Shown: positions 15,248-22,286 of the stretch, piece by piece | Layout of the letters: every line of letters begins with the position of its first letter | Position numbering within the stretch: the stretch's first letter is position 1 | Assembly: GCA_026387405.1 (NCBI GenBank) | Contig: JAPLLV010000068.1 | Span: 1-34,847, forward strand | Length of the DNA: 34,847 nt | Source: Candidatus Omnitrophota bacterium | GTDB taxonomy: Bacteria > Omnitrophota > Gorgyraeia > Gygaellales > Profunditerraquicolaceae | Direction: 5' to 3' | The notes under the pieces: generated by a model | What the model saw: only the letters and a program-made list of their open reading frames with translations | Database searches by the model: none | Told to the model about the DNA's origin: nothing | Program-made: the position numbers and the translations under genes

Positions 15248-15556
15248 TTATTTGGCAAGGCTATAAAGTATGCCCGCCAGAAGTATGATCAAGATCCCCG
15301 TAACAAATCTTATCTTGGTGTTGAAAAGGGCCTTATCCAAAGATATCTCTTTATCCAACAGATTCTTAACGTTGCTGAGCGCTTTTATTAACGTCTTATC
15401 AAAGGGGAGGCTCTTATTCAGCGTCTTTCCCGCCCAGGTCAATACCCTGGCTCCCAGGATCAGGTCCAGCCCCACCAATATACCCACAAAGCTGAAGAAA
15501 AGATTGAGTATCCTTAACGCCACCATTGCCACTTCTAAAACGGACAATTCCTCCAT
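15248..15556 (-). CDS. Small two-helix membrane protein, unknown
   Basis: I do not recognise this 102-residue protein. It has two hydrophobic segments, near residues 13-42 and 84-100, flanking an amphipathic lysine-rich middle in which similar segments recur (LPFDKTLIKAL, ISLDKALFN). The start ATG has GGAGG located inside the rpsF stop region, so it is coupled to rpsF; ssb follows 17 bases after its stop. A real gene is supported by spacing, the ribosome-binding site and its place in the operon. Its insertion between rpsF and ssb is uncommon. Confidence 0.75.
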   Translation of the reverse strand: MEELSVLEVAMVALRILNLFFSFVGILVGLDLILGARVLTWAGKTLNKSLPFDKTLIKALSNVKNLLDKEISLDKALFNTKIRFVTGILIILLAGILYSLAK

Positions 15557-15558
15557 AT

Positions 15559-15849
15559 CTATCCTCCTGTATTGGTGATAAGGACTCTTAATATGAATTC
15601 GTTCAGCCTGTATATGGCGCGCATCTCTTTTATTGCCTCCGGCGGAGCCTGAAAGTTCACCAGGTAATACACCGCTTCCTGCTGTTTCTTGATCGGAAAT
15701 ATCAGTTTTCTTTTCTCTGACCAGACCGCCGATTTAGCGATAAGACCCTTATTTTTTATTACCGCGTCGTTGATCTGGGCAAAGAGCGTTTTTCCTTCTT
15801 CTTCCGACAGATCCGGCTTGACCATTACCATTGCCTCATAAGTATTCAT
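15559..15849 (-). CDS. rpsF: Ribosomal protein bS6
   Basis: A 96-residue S6 of the small subunit, partner of S18. It shows NTYEAMVMVKPDLSEEE at the N-terminus and KQQEAVYYLVNFQAPPEAIKEMRAIYRLNEFILRVLI, matching the family. ATG with GGGGGAT upstream. First gene of the rpsF-TM-ssb-rpsR-rplI-dnaB group. I did not see the conserved S6:S18 autoregulatory hairpin; the leader is instead occupied by an imperfect palindrome. Confidence 0.96.
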   Translation of the reverse strand: MNTYEAMVMVKPDLSEEEGKTLFAQINDAVIKNKGLIAKSAVWSEKRKLIFPIKKQQEAVYYLVNFQAPPEAIKEMRAIYRLNEFILRVLITNTGG

Positions 15850-15868
15850 GTAATTATCCCCCTAGATT

Positions 15869-15997
15869 AATCACCAATAACCAAGATACAAGAACCAAAC
15901 AAATTCCAAGAACCAATAATCAATAACCAAACCCGTGTTTGGAATTTGGTGTTTGGGTATTGGTCATTGTTTGGTGATTGGAAATTGATGATTGGTT
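15869..15997. repeat. Imperfect palindrome of degenerate CCAATAACCAA units
   Basis: The left half is built of degenerate units such as CACCAATAACC, AGAACCAAAC and CAATAATCAATAACC. The right half is its approximate reverse complement (GGTTTTTGG/TTGGTGATTGG type), meeting at CCGTGTTTGG. It fills the whole gap between pth and rpsF and touches the pth stop. Similar in style to the low-complexity palindrome at 24221-24328. Confidence 0.75.
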
Positions 15998-16574
15998 ATT
16001 TTTCATGTTGCTCTCTATTAAATAGATTCATTGCTTTGCTTATGCCTTCTTCAACCCATGCCTGACAACACAGGCATGCCTGGCTAACGATATCACCTAA
16101 TTGCGCTTTTTCTACTTTGGAAAAATTCCTTAATACATAATCAGCCGGGTCTATCCTGCCCGGAGGCCGGCCTATGCCGATACGCAAACGGCAAAATTTA
16201 TTTTCCTCCAATGCCACTATGATAGATTCTAAACCCCGGTGCCCTCCGGATGAACCGGAAGATTTGATCTTAAGCCTGCCGAAATCCAGGTCCAGATCAT
16301 CGCACACCACCAGGAGATCTCCCGGATCCAACTTGTATTTTCTGATCAGCGCGCCTGTTGCCAAGCCGGAAACATTCATAAAGGTTACGGGTATTGCTAA
16401 AACCGCCTCCCTGCCCTCTATCCTGATCTTGGCGGTGTAGCAAGAAACATATTTGTCCCTGGCGAGCTTGACGTTATGTCTACGGCATAAGGCCTTTACC
16501 ACAATAGAGCCTATATTATGCCTGGTGTGTGCGTAGAAGATTCCGGGATTGCCCAACCCAACTATTGCCTTCAC
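15996..16574 (-). CDS. pth: Peptidyl-tRNA hydrolase
   Basis: A 192-residue Pth that releases peptides from stalled peptidyl-tRNA. Signatures: VGLGNPGIFYAHTRHNIG with the catalytic histidine, PVTFMNVSG with the substrate asparagine, and VVCDDLDLDFGRLKIKSSGSSGGHRGLESI with the catalytic aspartate. The start codon is GTG, placed at the end of the right arm of a 13-bp inverted repeat whose arm also supplies the AAGG ribosome-binding site (see repeat 16573-16648). It follows rplY, the normal order. Confidence 0.95.
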   Translation of the reverse strand: MKAIVGLGNPGIFYAHTRHNIGSIVVKALCRRHNVKLARDKYVSCYTAKIRIEGREAVLAIPVTFMNVSGLATGALIRKYKLDPGDLLVVCDDLDLDFGRLKIKSSGSSGGHRGLESIIVALEENKFCRLRIGIGRPPGRIDPADYVLRNFSKVEKAQLGDIVSQACLCCQAWVEEGISKAMNLFNREQHEK

Positions 16575-16648
16575 CCCGTACCTTCTCCATTACTCGCTAT
16601 TCTATACTTAAACATAAATACTTACGTTTGAGATCGAAGGTACGGGGT
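16573..16648 (-). repeat. Start-codon palindrome (ACCCCGYACCTTC family), copy at pth
   Basis: A perfect 13-bp inverted repeat ACCCCGTACCTTC / GAAGGTACGGGGT with a 50-base loop lies between rplY and pth. On the minus strand the 3' arm contains the Shine-Dalgarno and runs into the GTG start of pth. A second copy with the same ends lies in front of porA at 29798-29878; the central stem pair is T-A here and C-G there. The two loops also share a TAAGTATT/TATTTA-like segment. Confidence 0.85.
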
Positions 16649-16661
16649 TCATAGATAGGCT

Positions 16662-17351
16662 CTATTTTTTCTCCTTCCCCTCTTCCTCGGCAGCGCCTTC
16701 AGCCGGCGCTTCCTTCTTCTCTTTGATAACCTCGGGTTCCTGCGGCGCTTCTCCCTCAACAGCCTCAGCCACGACCTCTTCCTTTATCGGAGCGGCTACC
16801 GAGAGGATAACCGACTGGGGATCATTAATAACCTTGATATTAGGCGCGATCTGCAGATCTTTGATGTGCACGGAATCGCCTATTTTAAGCGCGCTTACAT
16901 CCACCTCGAATTCTTTGGGTATTTCGGTAGGCAGGCATTCCACCTCGATCTCCCAGAGTATATGCTCCAGAGAGCCTCCGTCCTGCTTTACCCCTGCGGG
17001 TTCGCCCTTGGCTACCACGGGGACATTGACCTTGATGGCCTTGGTAAGCGATATCTCGTTAAAATCCACATGCACAATATTGCCGCGCACAGGATGATAC
17101 TGGATCTCTTTTATAATACAAGACCGCGGCTTTTGCTTCTTCTCATCATCGATCTTCAGGTTGATAATGGCATTCTCCAGCCTATGCTGGTGCAGAAGCT
17201 GTATCAGCTGATGGGCGGATATTTTTATTGCCTGAGATTTAGCCCCTTCTCCATAAATGACCGCCGGTATGAAGCCTGCGTCCCGTAAATCGTTAACCTT
17301 GCCCCTGCCTGTTTCCTGCCGCAATTGTGCATCCAAGAATATCTCTTCCAT
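16662..17351 (-). CDS. rplY: Ribosomal protein bL25 (CTC form)
   Basis: A 229-residue long-form L25 that binds 5S rRNA. The N-terminal domain (LRQETGRGKVNDLRDAGFIPAVIYGEG, CIIKEIQYHPVRGNIVHVDFNEI) is followed by the TL5/CTC beta domain (VPVVAKGEPAGVKQDGG, LEVECLPTEIPKEFEVDVS) and a low-complexity acidic tail rich in E, A and K, typical of the CTC form. ATG with AAGGAAA upstream. Lies between prs and pth, as in Bacillus and delta-proteobacteria. Confidence 0.96.
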   Translation of the reverse strand: MEEIFLDAQLRQETGRGKVNDLRDAGFIPAVIYGEGAKSQAIKISAHQLIQLLHQHRLENAIINLKIDDEKKQKPRSCIIKEIQYHPVRGNIVHVDFNEISLTKAIKVNVPVVAKGEPAGVKQDGGSLEHILWEIEVECLPTEIPKEFEVDVSALKIGDSVHIKDLQIAPNIKVINDPQSVILSVAAPIKEEVVAEAVEGEAPQEPEVIKEKKEAPAEGAAEEEGKEKK

Positions 17352-17371
17352 GGCGTTTCCTTTCGCATATA

Positions 17372-17446
17372 TATTCTCGACTCGCCGACAAATTTATTCT
17401 TCGAGCCTCGTCGAGAAGATAAATTTGCCGGCTCGCTCGAATAATA
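17372..17446. repeat. Imperfect palindrome between prs and rplY
   Basis: Arms TATTCTCGACTCGCCGACAA and its approximate complement enclose a further pair AAATTTATTCTTCGA / TCGAGAAGATAAATTT around the loop GCCTCG. The roughly 75-base element fills the intergenic gap. No other copy in this window. Confidence 0.75.
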
Positions 17447-17475
17447 TACTATTCCGGTAACCAGTTTGTTATGAG

Positions 17476-18414
17476 CTAATCAAATAAAGAGCTCACGGAT
17501 TCTTCATGATGAATGCGTTTTATCGCCTCACCCAGAAGATCCGCCACTGATAAGACCTTCAGATACTTGCGCTTTTTGTCTTCCGGAAGGGGAATGCTGT
17601 CGCTGATCGCCAGTTCCTCCAGATACTTACATTTATCCAGGCGCTCGATCGCCGGCCCCGATAAAACACCGTGCGTGATCGCCGCCCTGACAGTAGCCGC
17701 CCCATCCTTTTTCAAGGCGGCCACGGCCTCGATCAGAGAACTTCCGGTAGCAATAAGATCATCTACTATAATAACATTTTTATCCTTAACGTCACCCAGT
17801 ATGTACATCACCTCTGTCTTATCCATGGAGTCGCGCCGTTTATCTATTACAGCCAGATCCGCGTCCAGCCTCTTGGCATAAGCCCTGGCCATCTTGATAC
17901 TCCCCACATCCGGACAAGCCACCACGACATTCTTAAGATTCATCTTGGAAAAATAATCTATAAAGACGCCTACGGCAAAAAGATGGTCCACCGGGATATC
18001 GAAGAAACCCTGGATCTGGCCGGCGTGTAAATCCATGGTCAAGACCCGGTTTGTGCCGGCAACCGTCAAGAGATTAGCTACTAATTTCGCGGTAATGGGA
18101 ACGCGCGGCTGGTCCTTGCGGTCCTGGCGGGCATAACCGAAAAAAGGCATCACCGCGGTGATGCGGGCGGCTGAGGAACGACGCAAGGCATCGATCATGA
18201 TCAATAATTCCATAAGGGTATCGTTCGGCGGCGGGCAGGTCGGCTGGATCACAAAAACATCTTTGCCCCTGACATTATAATTGATCTTGACGCGTATCTC
18301 GCCCTCGCTGAACTTTCCCACCAGCGCCTCTGATAAAGGCACCTTAAGGTATTTGCATATCTTTTTTGCCAACTCCGGATGGGCATTGCCCGTAAAAATA
18401 GATAATTTATCCAT
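17476..18414 (-). CDS. prs: Ribose-phosphate pyrophosphokinase
   Basis: A 312-residue PRPP synthetase that makes phosphoribosyl pyrophosphate from ribose 5-phosphate and ATP. Seen: FSEGEIRVKINYNVRGKDVFVIQ, MPFFGYARQDRK, the metal/ATP segment TMDLHAGQIQGFF, and the PRPP loop VIIVDDLIATGSSLIEA. Full length for class I enzymes. ATG with AGGGG upstream. In the glmU-prs-rplY-pth order; its product is the substrate of HisG, encoded about 6 kb away. Confidence 0.97.
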   Translation of the reverse strand: MDKLSIFTGNAHPELAKKICKYLKVPLSEALVGKFSEGEIRVKINYNVRGKDVFVIQPTCPPPNDTLMELLIMIDALRRSSAARITAVMPFFGYARQDRKDQPRVPITAKLVANLLTVAGTNRVLTMDLHAGQIQGFFDIPVDHLFAVGVFIDYFSKMNLKNVVVACPDVGSIKMARAYAKRLDADLAVIDKRRDSMDKTEVMYILGDVKDKNVIIVDDLIATGSSLIEAVAALKKDGAATVRAAITHGVLSGPAIERLDKCKYLEELAISDSIPLPEDKKRKYLKVLSVADLLGEAIKRIHHEESVSSLFD

Positions 18415-18443
18415 TTTATCCCCTATTACTCTCCAAAATTAAC

Positions 18444-18520
18444 GTCATTGCGATCCGCCGCAGGCGGAGAAGCAATCTCTCCAATGGGATTGCTTCGTCG
18501 CTACCGCTCCTCGCAATGAC
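18444..18520. repeat. Palindromic repeat, GTCATTGCGAG family, copy 2
   Basis: Begins GTCATTGCGA and ends TCGCAATGAC with inner GAAGCAATC/GATTGCTTC, and carries a nested dyad TCCGCCGCAGGCGGA in its left half. It lies between glmU and prs. The adjacent glmU stop region forms an additional 9-bp hairpin ACGGGTGTG/CACACCCGT (18520-18544). Confidence 0.85.
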
Positions 18521-18529
18521 GGGTGTGAA

Positions 18530-19795
18530 TTACGCACACCCGTCAGTTTTTAATCGTCTTGCCGGCACACCCGCGACAACCGTATTGTCCGCAACATTAT
18601 GGCGGCTGGTCACCACCGAACCAGCGCCGGTCTTGGCGCCCCTGCCGACTTCTACCGGAGCCACCAACACCGTGTCCGAGCCGATAAAGGCCCTATCTTT
18701 TATGACGGTAATATTCTTTTTTAGGCCGTTAAAGTTGGCCGTAACCGTGCCTGCGCCGATATTCGCGTCTTTGCCGATGAGAGTATCGCCGATATAGGAA
18801 AAATGTTTCACCAGCGTTCTCTTGCCGATCCGGGAACGGACGATCTCGATAAAATTACCCACTACCGTATTATCCTCAAGGCGAGTGCCCTCTCTGAGGT
18901 GAGCGAAGGGGCCAACCGAACAGAACCTACCAATTTTAACATCTCTTTCTATAACTGTAAAGGGGTAAATTGTGGAATCAACGCCGACTTTTGTGCCGAA
19001 ACCGATAAACGCGGAATCCGGGTCAACAATGCTTACGCCCTGCTGCATCAATCTATCATTTATTCTTTTCTGCATGATCCCGTTAGCCAAGGCAAGGTCT
19101 TTGCGCGAATTGATCCCTAAGACCTCATGGACATCCTTAATACTGATATATTCTATGATCCTGCCTTCTTTATAAAGCAGAGTGATGACGTCGGTAAGAT
19201 AATATTCTTTTTTGGCGTTGTTGGGCCGGATCTTGCGCAAGGCGCCGAACAGCGCCTCTTTGTCAAAACAGATTATTCCGGTATTGATCTCGTTGATGCT
19301 TTTTTCATAATCATCCGCGTCCTTGTCTTCCACGATCCCGGAGATACTGGAATATTTGTCGCGGATAATGCGTCCGTATCCCGAAGGTTCATCCGTAGTA
19401 ACGGTCAAAACGGTAGCCGCGGGTTTAGACTGCCGGTGATGCGTAAGGAGCTGGCGGATTGTCTCTGACTTTAATAATGGCGTATCCCCGTAAAGCACCA
19501 GGACTGTCCCCCTGAAACCTTTAAGCGCTTTTTCTGCCTGTCTTACCGCGTCCCCGGTACCACGCAGGCCCTTCTGGAGCACTATTTTAATCCCGGGGGG
19601 AAGGATATTCTTTACCTCTTCGTGTTTATGCCCCAGGACCGCGACTGTCTTGGAAACCCTAAAGCCCTTGACCAGATCCAGGACATACCCCAGCATCGGC
19701 CTCGAGCAAACAGGATGCAGCACTTTGGGGATAGCGGACTTCATCCGCTCTCCCTTGCCTGCCGCCAGGATTATCACTGCAGTATTTTTGTCCAT
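18530..19795 (-). CDS. glmU: Bifunctional UDP-GlcNAc synthesis enzyme GlmU
   Basis: A 421-residue GlmU that acetylates glucosamine-1-phosphate and transfers UMP to give UDP-GlcNAc, precursor of both peptidoglycan and the LpxA substrate. The pyrophosphorylase domain has ILAAGKGERMKSAIPKVLHPV and LYGDTPLL; the beta-helix acetyltransferase domain has FAHLREGTRL, LVKHFSYIGD and GAGTVTANFNG. The C-terminal tail after GVPARRL is short compared with E. coli. The start is the ATG of MDKNTAVIILAAG; the ORF-track start overlaps tRNA-Gln. Confidence 0.95.
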   Translation of the reverse strand: MDKNTAVIILAAGKGERMKSAIPKVLHPVCSRPMLGYVLDLVKGFRVSKTVAVLGHKHEEVKNILPPGIKIVLQKGLRGTGDAVRQAEKALKGFRGTVLVLYGDTPLLKSETIRQLLTHHRQSKPAATVLTVTTDEPSGYGRIIRDKYSSISGIVEDKDADDYEKSINEINTGIICFDKEALFGALRKIRPNNAKKEYYLTDVITLLYKEGRIIEYISIKDVHEVLGINSRKDLALANGIMQKRINDRLMQQGVSIVDPDSAFIGFGTKVGVDSTIYPFTVIERDVKIGRFCSVGPFAHLREGTRLEDNTVVGNFIEIVRSRIGKRTLVKHFSYIGDTLIGKDANIGAGTVTANFNGLKKNITVIKDRAFIGSDTVLVAPVEVGRGAKTGAGSVVTSRHNVADNTVVAGVPARRLKTDGCA

Positions 19796-19805
19796 ATTAT
19801 AATTT

Positions 19806-19879
19806 TGGCTGGGACGCATGGATTCGAACCATGATAGCGAGACCCAAATTCTCGTGTCCTACCATTGGACGACATCCCA
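19806..19879 (-). tRNA. tRNA-Gln (anticodon TTG)
   Basis: The minus strand gives a full cloverleaf: acceptor TGGGATG/CGTCCCA, D arm GTCC/GGAC, anticodon stem CGAGA/TCTCG with anticodon TTG, T arm CATGG-TTCGAAT-CCATG, discriminator G and an encoded CCA. It sits between spoVG (9 bases) and glmU (10 bases) on the same strand, so it is probably cut from the operon transcript. Unlike tRNA-Arg in this window, CCA is encoded. Confidence 0.96.
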
Positions 19880-19888
19880 AAAGCTTGG

Positions 19889-20317
19889 CTATTCTGTTTC
19901 CACCTCGTGTTCGCCCTGGTTCGGGATGCCCGGGGCCTTGGTCTTTTCCTGATTATAGGCCTCTAAAACCCTTTTTTGCAGGATCTCCCTGAATGACTGC
20001 GTGATAGGGTGGGCGATATCTTTATGCTCCATCTGTGCGTTAGATGGCTGGTCGCTTGCGCCAGGGATGACATTCACTACCGGCAGCTGCCCGCCGCACT
20101 GGTTACAGTATTTGCTGCGCGACTCGTTTTTAAAACCGCATTTGGGGCAGGGATGTTTCACTTTTCTTGAAGGCATGGCTATAAAGTGGCCGCTGGTGCC
20201 TTCTATCACCTTAATATTGCGCACCACGAAAGCGTTATCAAAGGTTACTGTCGCATAGGCTTTTAATTTTTTGTCGGGTGAATCTTTCAAAAAGACCCTG
20301 ACCTCCGTGATCTCCAT
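19889..20317 (-). CDS. spoVG: SpoVG family protein with inserted zinc ribbon
   Basis: A 142-residue SpoVG homologue, a family of small nucleic-acid-binding regulators. The usual core is split: residues 1-52 (ITEVRVFLKDSPDKKLKAYATVTFDNAFVVRNIKVIEG, FIAMPSRK) and the end DIAHPITQSFREILQKRVLEAY match the family, but between them is an insertion of about 50 residues holding a four-cysteine zinc ribbon CPKCGFKN...YCNQCGG. Normal SpoVG is 85-100 residues. ATG with GGGAGG. It lies between ispE and tRNA-Gln/glmU as in Bacillus. Confidence 0.93.
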   Translation of the reverse strand: MEITEVRVFLKDSPDKKLKAYATVTFDNAFVVRNIKVIEGTSGHFIAMPSRKVKHPCPKCGFKNESRSKYCNQCGGQLPVVNVIPGASDQPSNAQMEHKDIAHPITQSFREILQKRVLEAYNQEKTKAPGIPNQGEHEVETE

Positions 20318-20341
20318 AACATCCTCCCTTGTTGCACGACC

Positions 20342-21346
20342 TTAAACGCTGCTTGCGCTAAAAATCCGCCAAGACTTGTGCTTTTTCTTTAGTTGTTCGG
20401 CTAAAAAAACGGCCTCCTTTCTCGAAGAAACAATCCCGAATACCGCCGGACCGCTTCCGGACATCAAGATCGACTTCAGGCCTAATTTTTTAAGGCTTGC
20501 CTTGACAATTTTTAGTTCAGGGTACAGCCGAAACGTCACATCCTGCAGGCTGTTAAATAATGCCTTTTGGAGCAAAGAAAAATCTTTTTTTATTAGCGCT
20601 AAATTTAATATATTAGCATCATATTCGGGCAATGTCAACCTTACTTTTTCGCTGCGCGCCCGGGCTCTAAACTCATCCCATTTCTTATAAATAAAGGGCG
20701 TGGAAACCTTTATCCTGGGCACCACTATAACATGCCATAACCGTAAGTTTTTTAGCCCGATAAGGGGTTTTATATGGTCCCCCCTTCGCCCTCCCAGGGC
20801 AAAACGGCAATCGCGCAGGAAAAAAGGCACATCCGCTCCGATCTTCCTTGCGTAAAGCGCTAATTTATTCCGGGAAAGACGCAAGCCCCAGAGTTTATTT
20901 AGGCCTAAAAGCGTCAACGCGGCATTGCTGGAGCCGCCGCCCATACCGCTGCCTACGGGAATACGCTTTATTATGGTGATATCAACACCCAGACAATTGT
21001 CATTGCGAGGAAGCGAAGCGACCGAAGCAATTCCGTTTTTGAGATTGCTTCGCCCCCTGCCTTGCCGGCAGGCAGGCTTCGGGGCTCGCAATGACGGTTG
21101 TGAATAAGCGTATGCCTGCAGTAATCTCGCCGCCTTCGCGCAGAGGTTAGAATCATCTTTCGGTATATCCCCCGAGGAAGAAACGATCGTGATCTGATCA
21201 TCCCTGTGGGTTTTGAGGATTATTTTATCAGAGAGGCTGATCCTTTCGAAAATGGTGCTCAGGTTATGATAATTATCTTTGCGCTTACCCAGAACTTCCA
21301 GGTAGAGATTTAATTTGGCGTAAGAGGCAAGAGTCAGCTTATCCAC
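20342..21346 (-). CDS. ispE: 4-diphosphocytidyl-2-C-methyl-D-erythritol kinase, with in-frame repeat insertion
   Basis: A 334-residue IspE of the methylerythritol phosphate pathway. The N-terminus (YAKLNLYLEVLGKRKDNYHNLSTIFERI), the ATP loop PVGSGMGGGSSNAA and the C-terminal MSGSGPAVFGIV are intact. Between residues about 76 and 108, in the connection before the ATP loop, a stretch of about 32 residues (SLRAPKPACRQGRG...) is encoded by a copy of the GTCATTGCGAG palindrome and has no counterpart in typical IspE, explaining the length above the usual 280-300. The frame is kept. Start codon GTG, twelve bases after the transketolase stop. Confidence 0.92.
   Translation of the reverse strand: MDKLTLASYAKLNLYLEVLGKRKDNYHNLSTIFERISLSDKIILKTHRDDQITIVSSSGDIPKDDSNLCAKAARLLQAYAYSQPSLRAPKPACRQGRGRSNLKNGIASVASLPRNDNCLGVDITIIKRIPVGSGMGGGSSNAALTLLGLNKLWGLRLSRNKLALYARKIGADVPFFLRDCRFALGGRRGDHIKPLIGLKNLRLWHVIVVPRIKVSTPFIYKKWDEFRARARSEKVRLTLPEYDANILNLALIKKDFSLLQKALFNSLQDVTFRLYPELKIVKASLKKLGLKSILMSGSGPAVFGIVSSRKEAVFLAEQLKKKHKSWRIFSASSV
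20999..21095. repeat. Palindromic repeat, GTCATTGCGAG family, copy 3, inside ispE
   Basis: A 97-base element beginning GTCATTGCGAG and ending CTCGCAATGAC, with inner GAAGCAAT/ATTGCTTC arms and a nested CTGCCTTGCCGGCAGGCAG dyad. It lies wholly inside the ispE reading frame and is translated without stop codons, as described for Rickettsia palindromic elements. Confidence 0.9.
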
Positions 21347-21358
21347 AACTGCAAAAGA

Positions 21359-22285
21359 TTAGACGATAGATATTGCGGTTTTCTCTATATCCTGACTGGT
21401 CAGATTATATTCTTTTAAAAGCTCGGCGGGTTCTCCGGACTGGCCGTACCTGTTTCTTATGCCCAGGCTTGCCATTTTAACAGGACACCTCTGGCCTAAG
21501 ACTCCGGCCACGCAGGAGGCCAGACCTCCTATAACGCTATGCTCTTCGCAGACGATAATGCCCTTGGTCTGATTGGCTGCCCTTACAATAACCTCTTCAT
21601 CAAGCGGCCTTAAGCTGTGCATATTTATTACTCGCGCGGAAATGCCTTTGGCTTGCAGGCTGGCTGCGGCGATCAACCCCTCATTGACCATGATGCCGCA
21701 GACGATAATAGTCACATCTTTACCATCCCTTAAAACCTCGGCCTTGCCGAACTTGAATTCGCCTTTATTTTCTATGGTAGGTACCTTGGGCCGGCCAAGG
21801 CGTATATAAAATGGGCCCTTATTGTTTGCCGCGGCCCTGACCGCGTCACCGGTCTGCGGCCCGTCGCAAGGCACAATAATATTCATATTGGGGATGACAT
21901 GCATGAGCGCGATGTCTTCCAGCGCCTGATGGCTGGCACCGTCAGGCCCCACGGTAATACCCGCATGCGTAGCAACGATCTTAACATCTAAATTATTGTA
22001 GGATATGCTGTTTCTTACCTGGTCCCAGGCCCTTCCCGCGGCAAAGATGGCAAAGGTGGAAACAAATACCGTCTTCCCGCAAGTCGCCAGACCCGCAGCG
22101 GAGGCCATCATATTTTGCTCGGCTACGCCAAAATTAAAAAACATCTCCGGGAACTCTTTGGCAAATATACCGGTACGCGTGGAGCTGGAGAGGTCCGCGT
22201 CCAGGACCACGATGTCTTTATTGGCCTTGGCCAGCTCAACCAGGGTCTTACCGTAAATGTCGCGCTGATATAACATCTCGGGCAT
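21359..22285 (-). CDS. Transketolase C-terminal subunit
   Basis: A 308-residue protein equal to the pyrimidine-binding and C-terminal domains of transketolase. It has LDADLSSSTRTGIFAKEFPEMFFNFGVAEQNM with the catalytic glutamate of the thiamine site, the THAGITVGPDGASHQALEDIALM histidine loop, and the C-terminal domain (ITVEEHSVIGG-like VCEEHSVIGGLASCV). It acts with the N-terminal subunit encoded one base upstream in the pentose phosphate pathway. Split transketolases occur in archaea and many anaerobic bacteria. Confidence 0.93.
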   Translation of the reverse strand: MPEMLYQRDIYGKTLVELAKANKDIVVLDADLSSSTRTGIFAKEFPEMFFNFGVAEQNMMASAAGLATCGKTVFVSTFAIFAAGRAWDQVRNSISYNNLDVKIVATHAGITVGPDGASHQALEDIALMHVIPNMNIIVPCDGPQTGDAVRAAANNKGPFYIRLGRPKVPTIENKGEFKFGKAEVLRDGKDVTIIVCGIMVNEGLIAAASLQAKGISARVINMHSLRPLDEEVIVRAANQTKGIIVCEEHSVIGGLASCVAGVLGQRCPVKMASLGIRNRYGQSGEPAELLKEYNLTSQDIEKTAISIV

Positions 22286-22286
22286 A

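Noticed and set aside
20925-21201. ORFs on both strands over the ispE repeat
   Set aside because: They arise from the palindromic element, which is open in several frames; ispE itself is the coherent gene.
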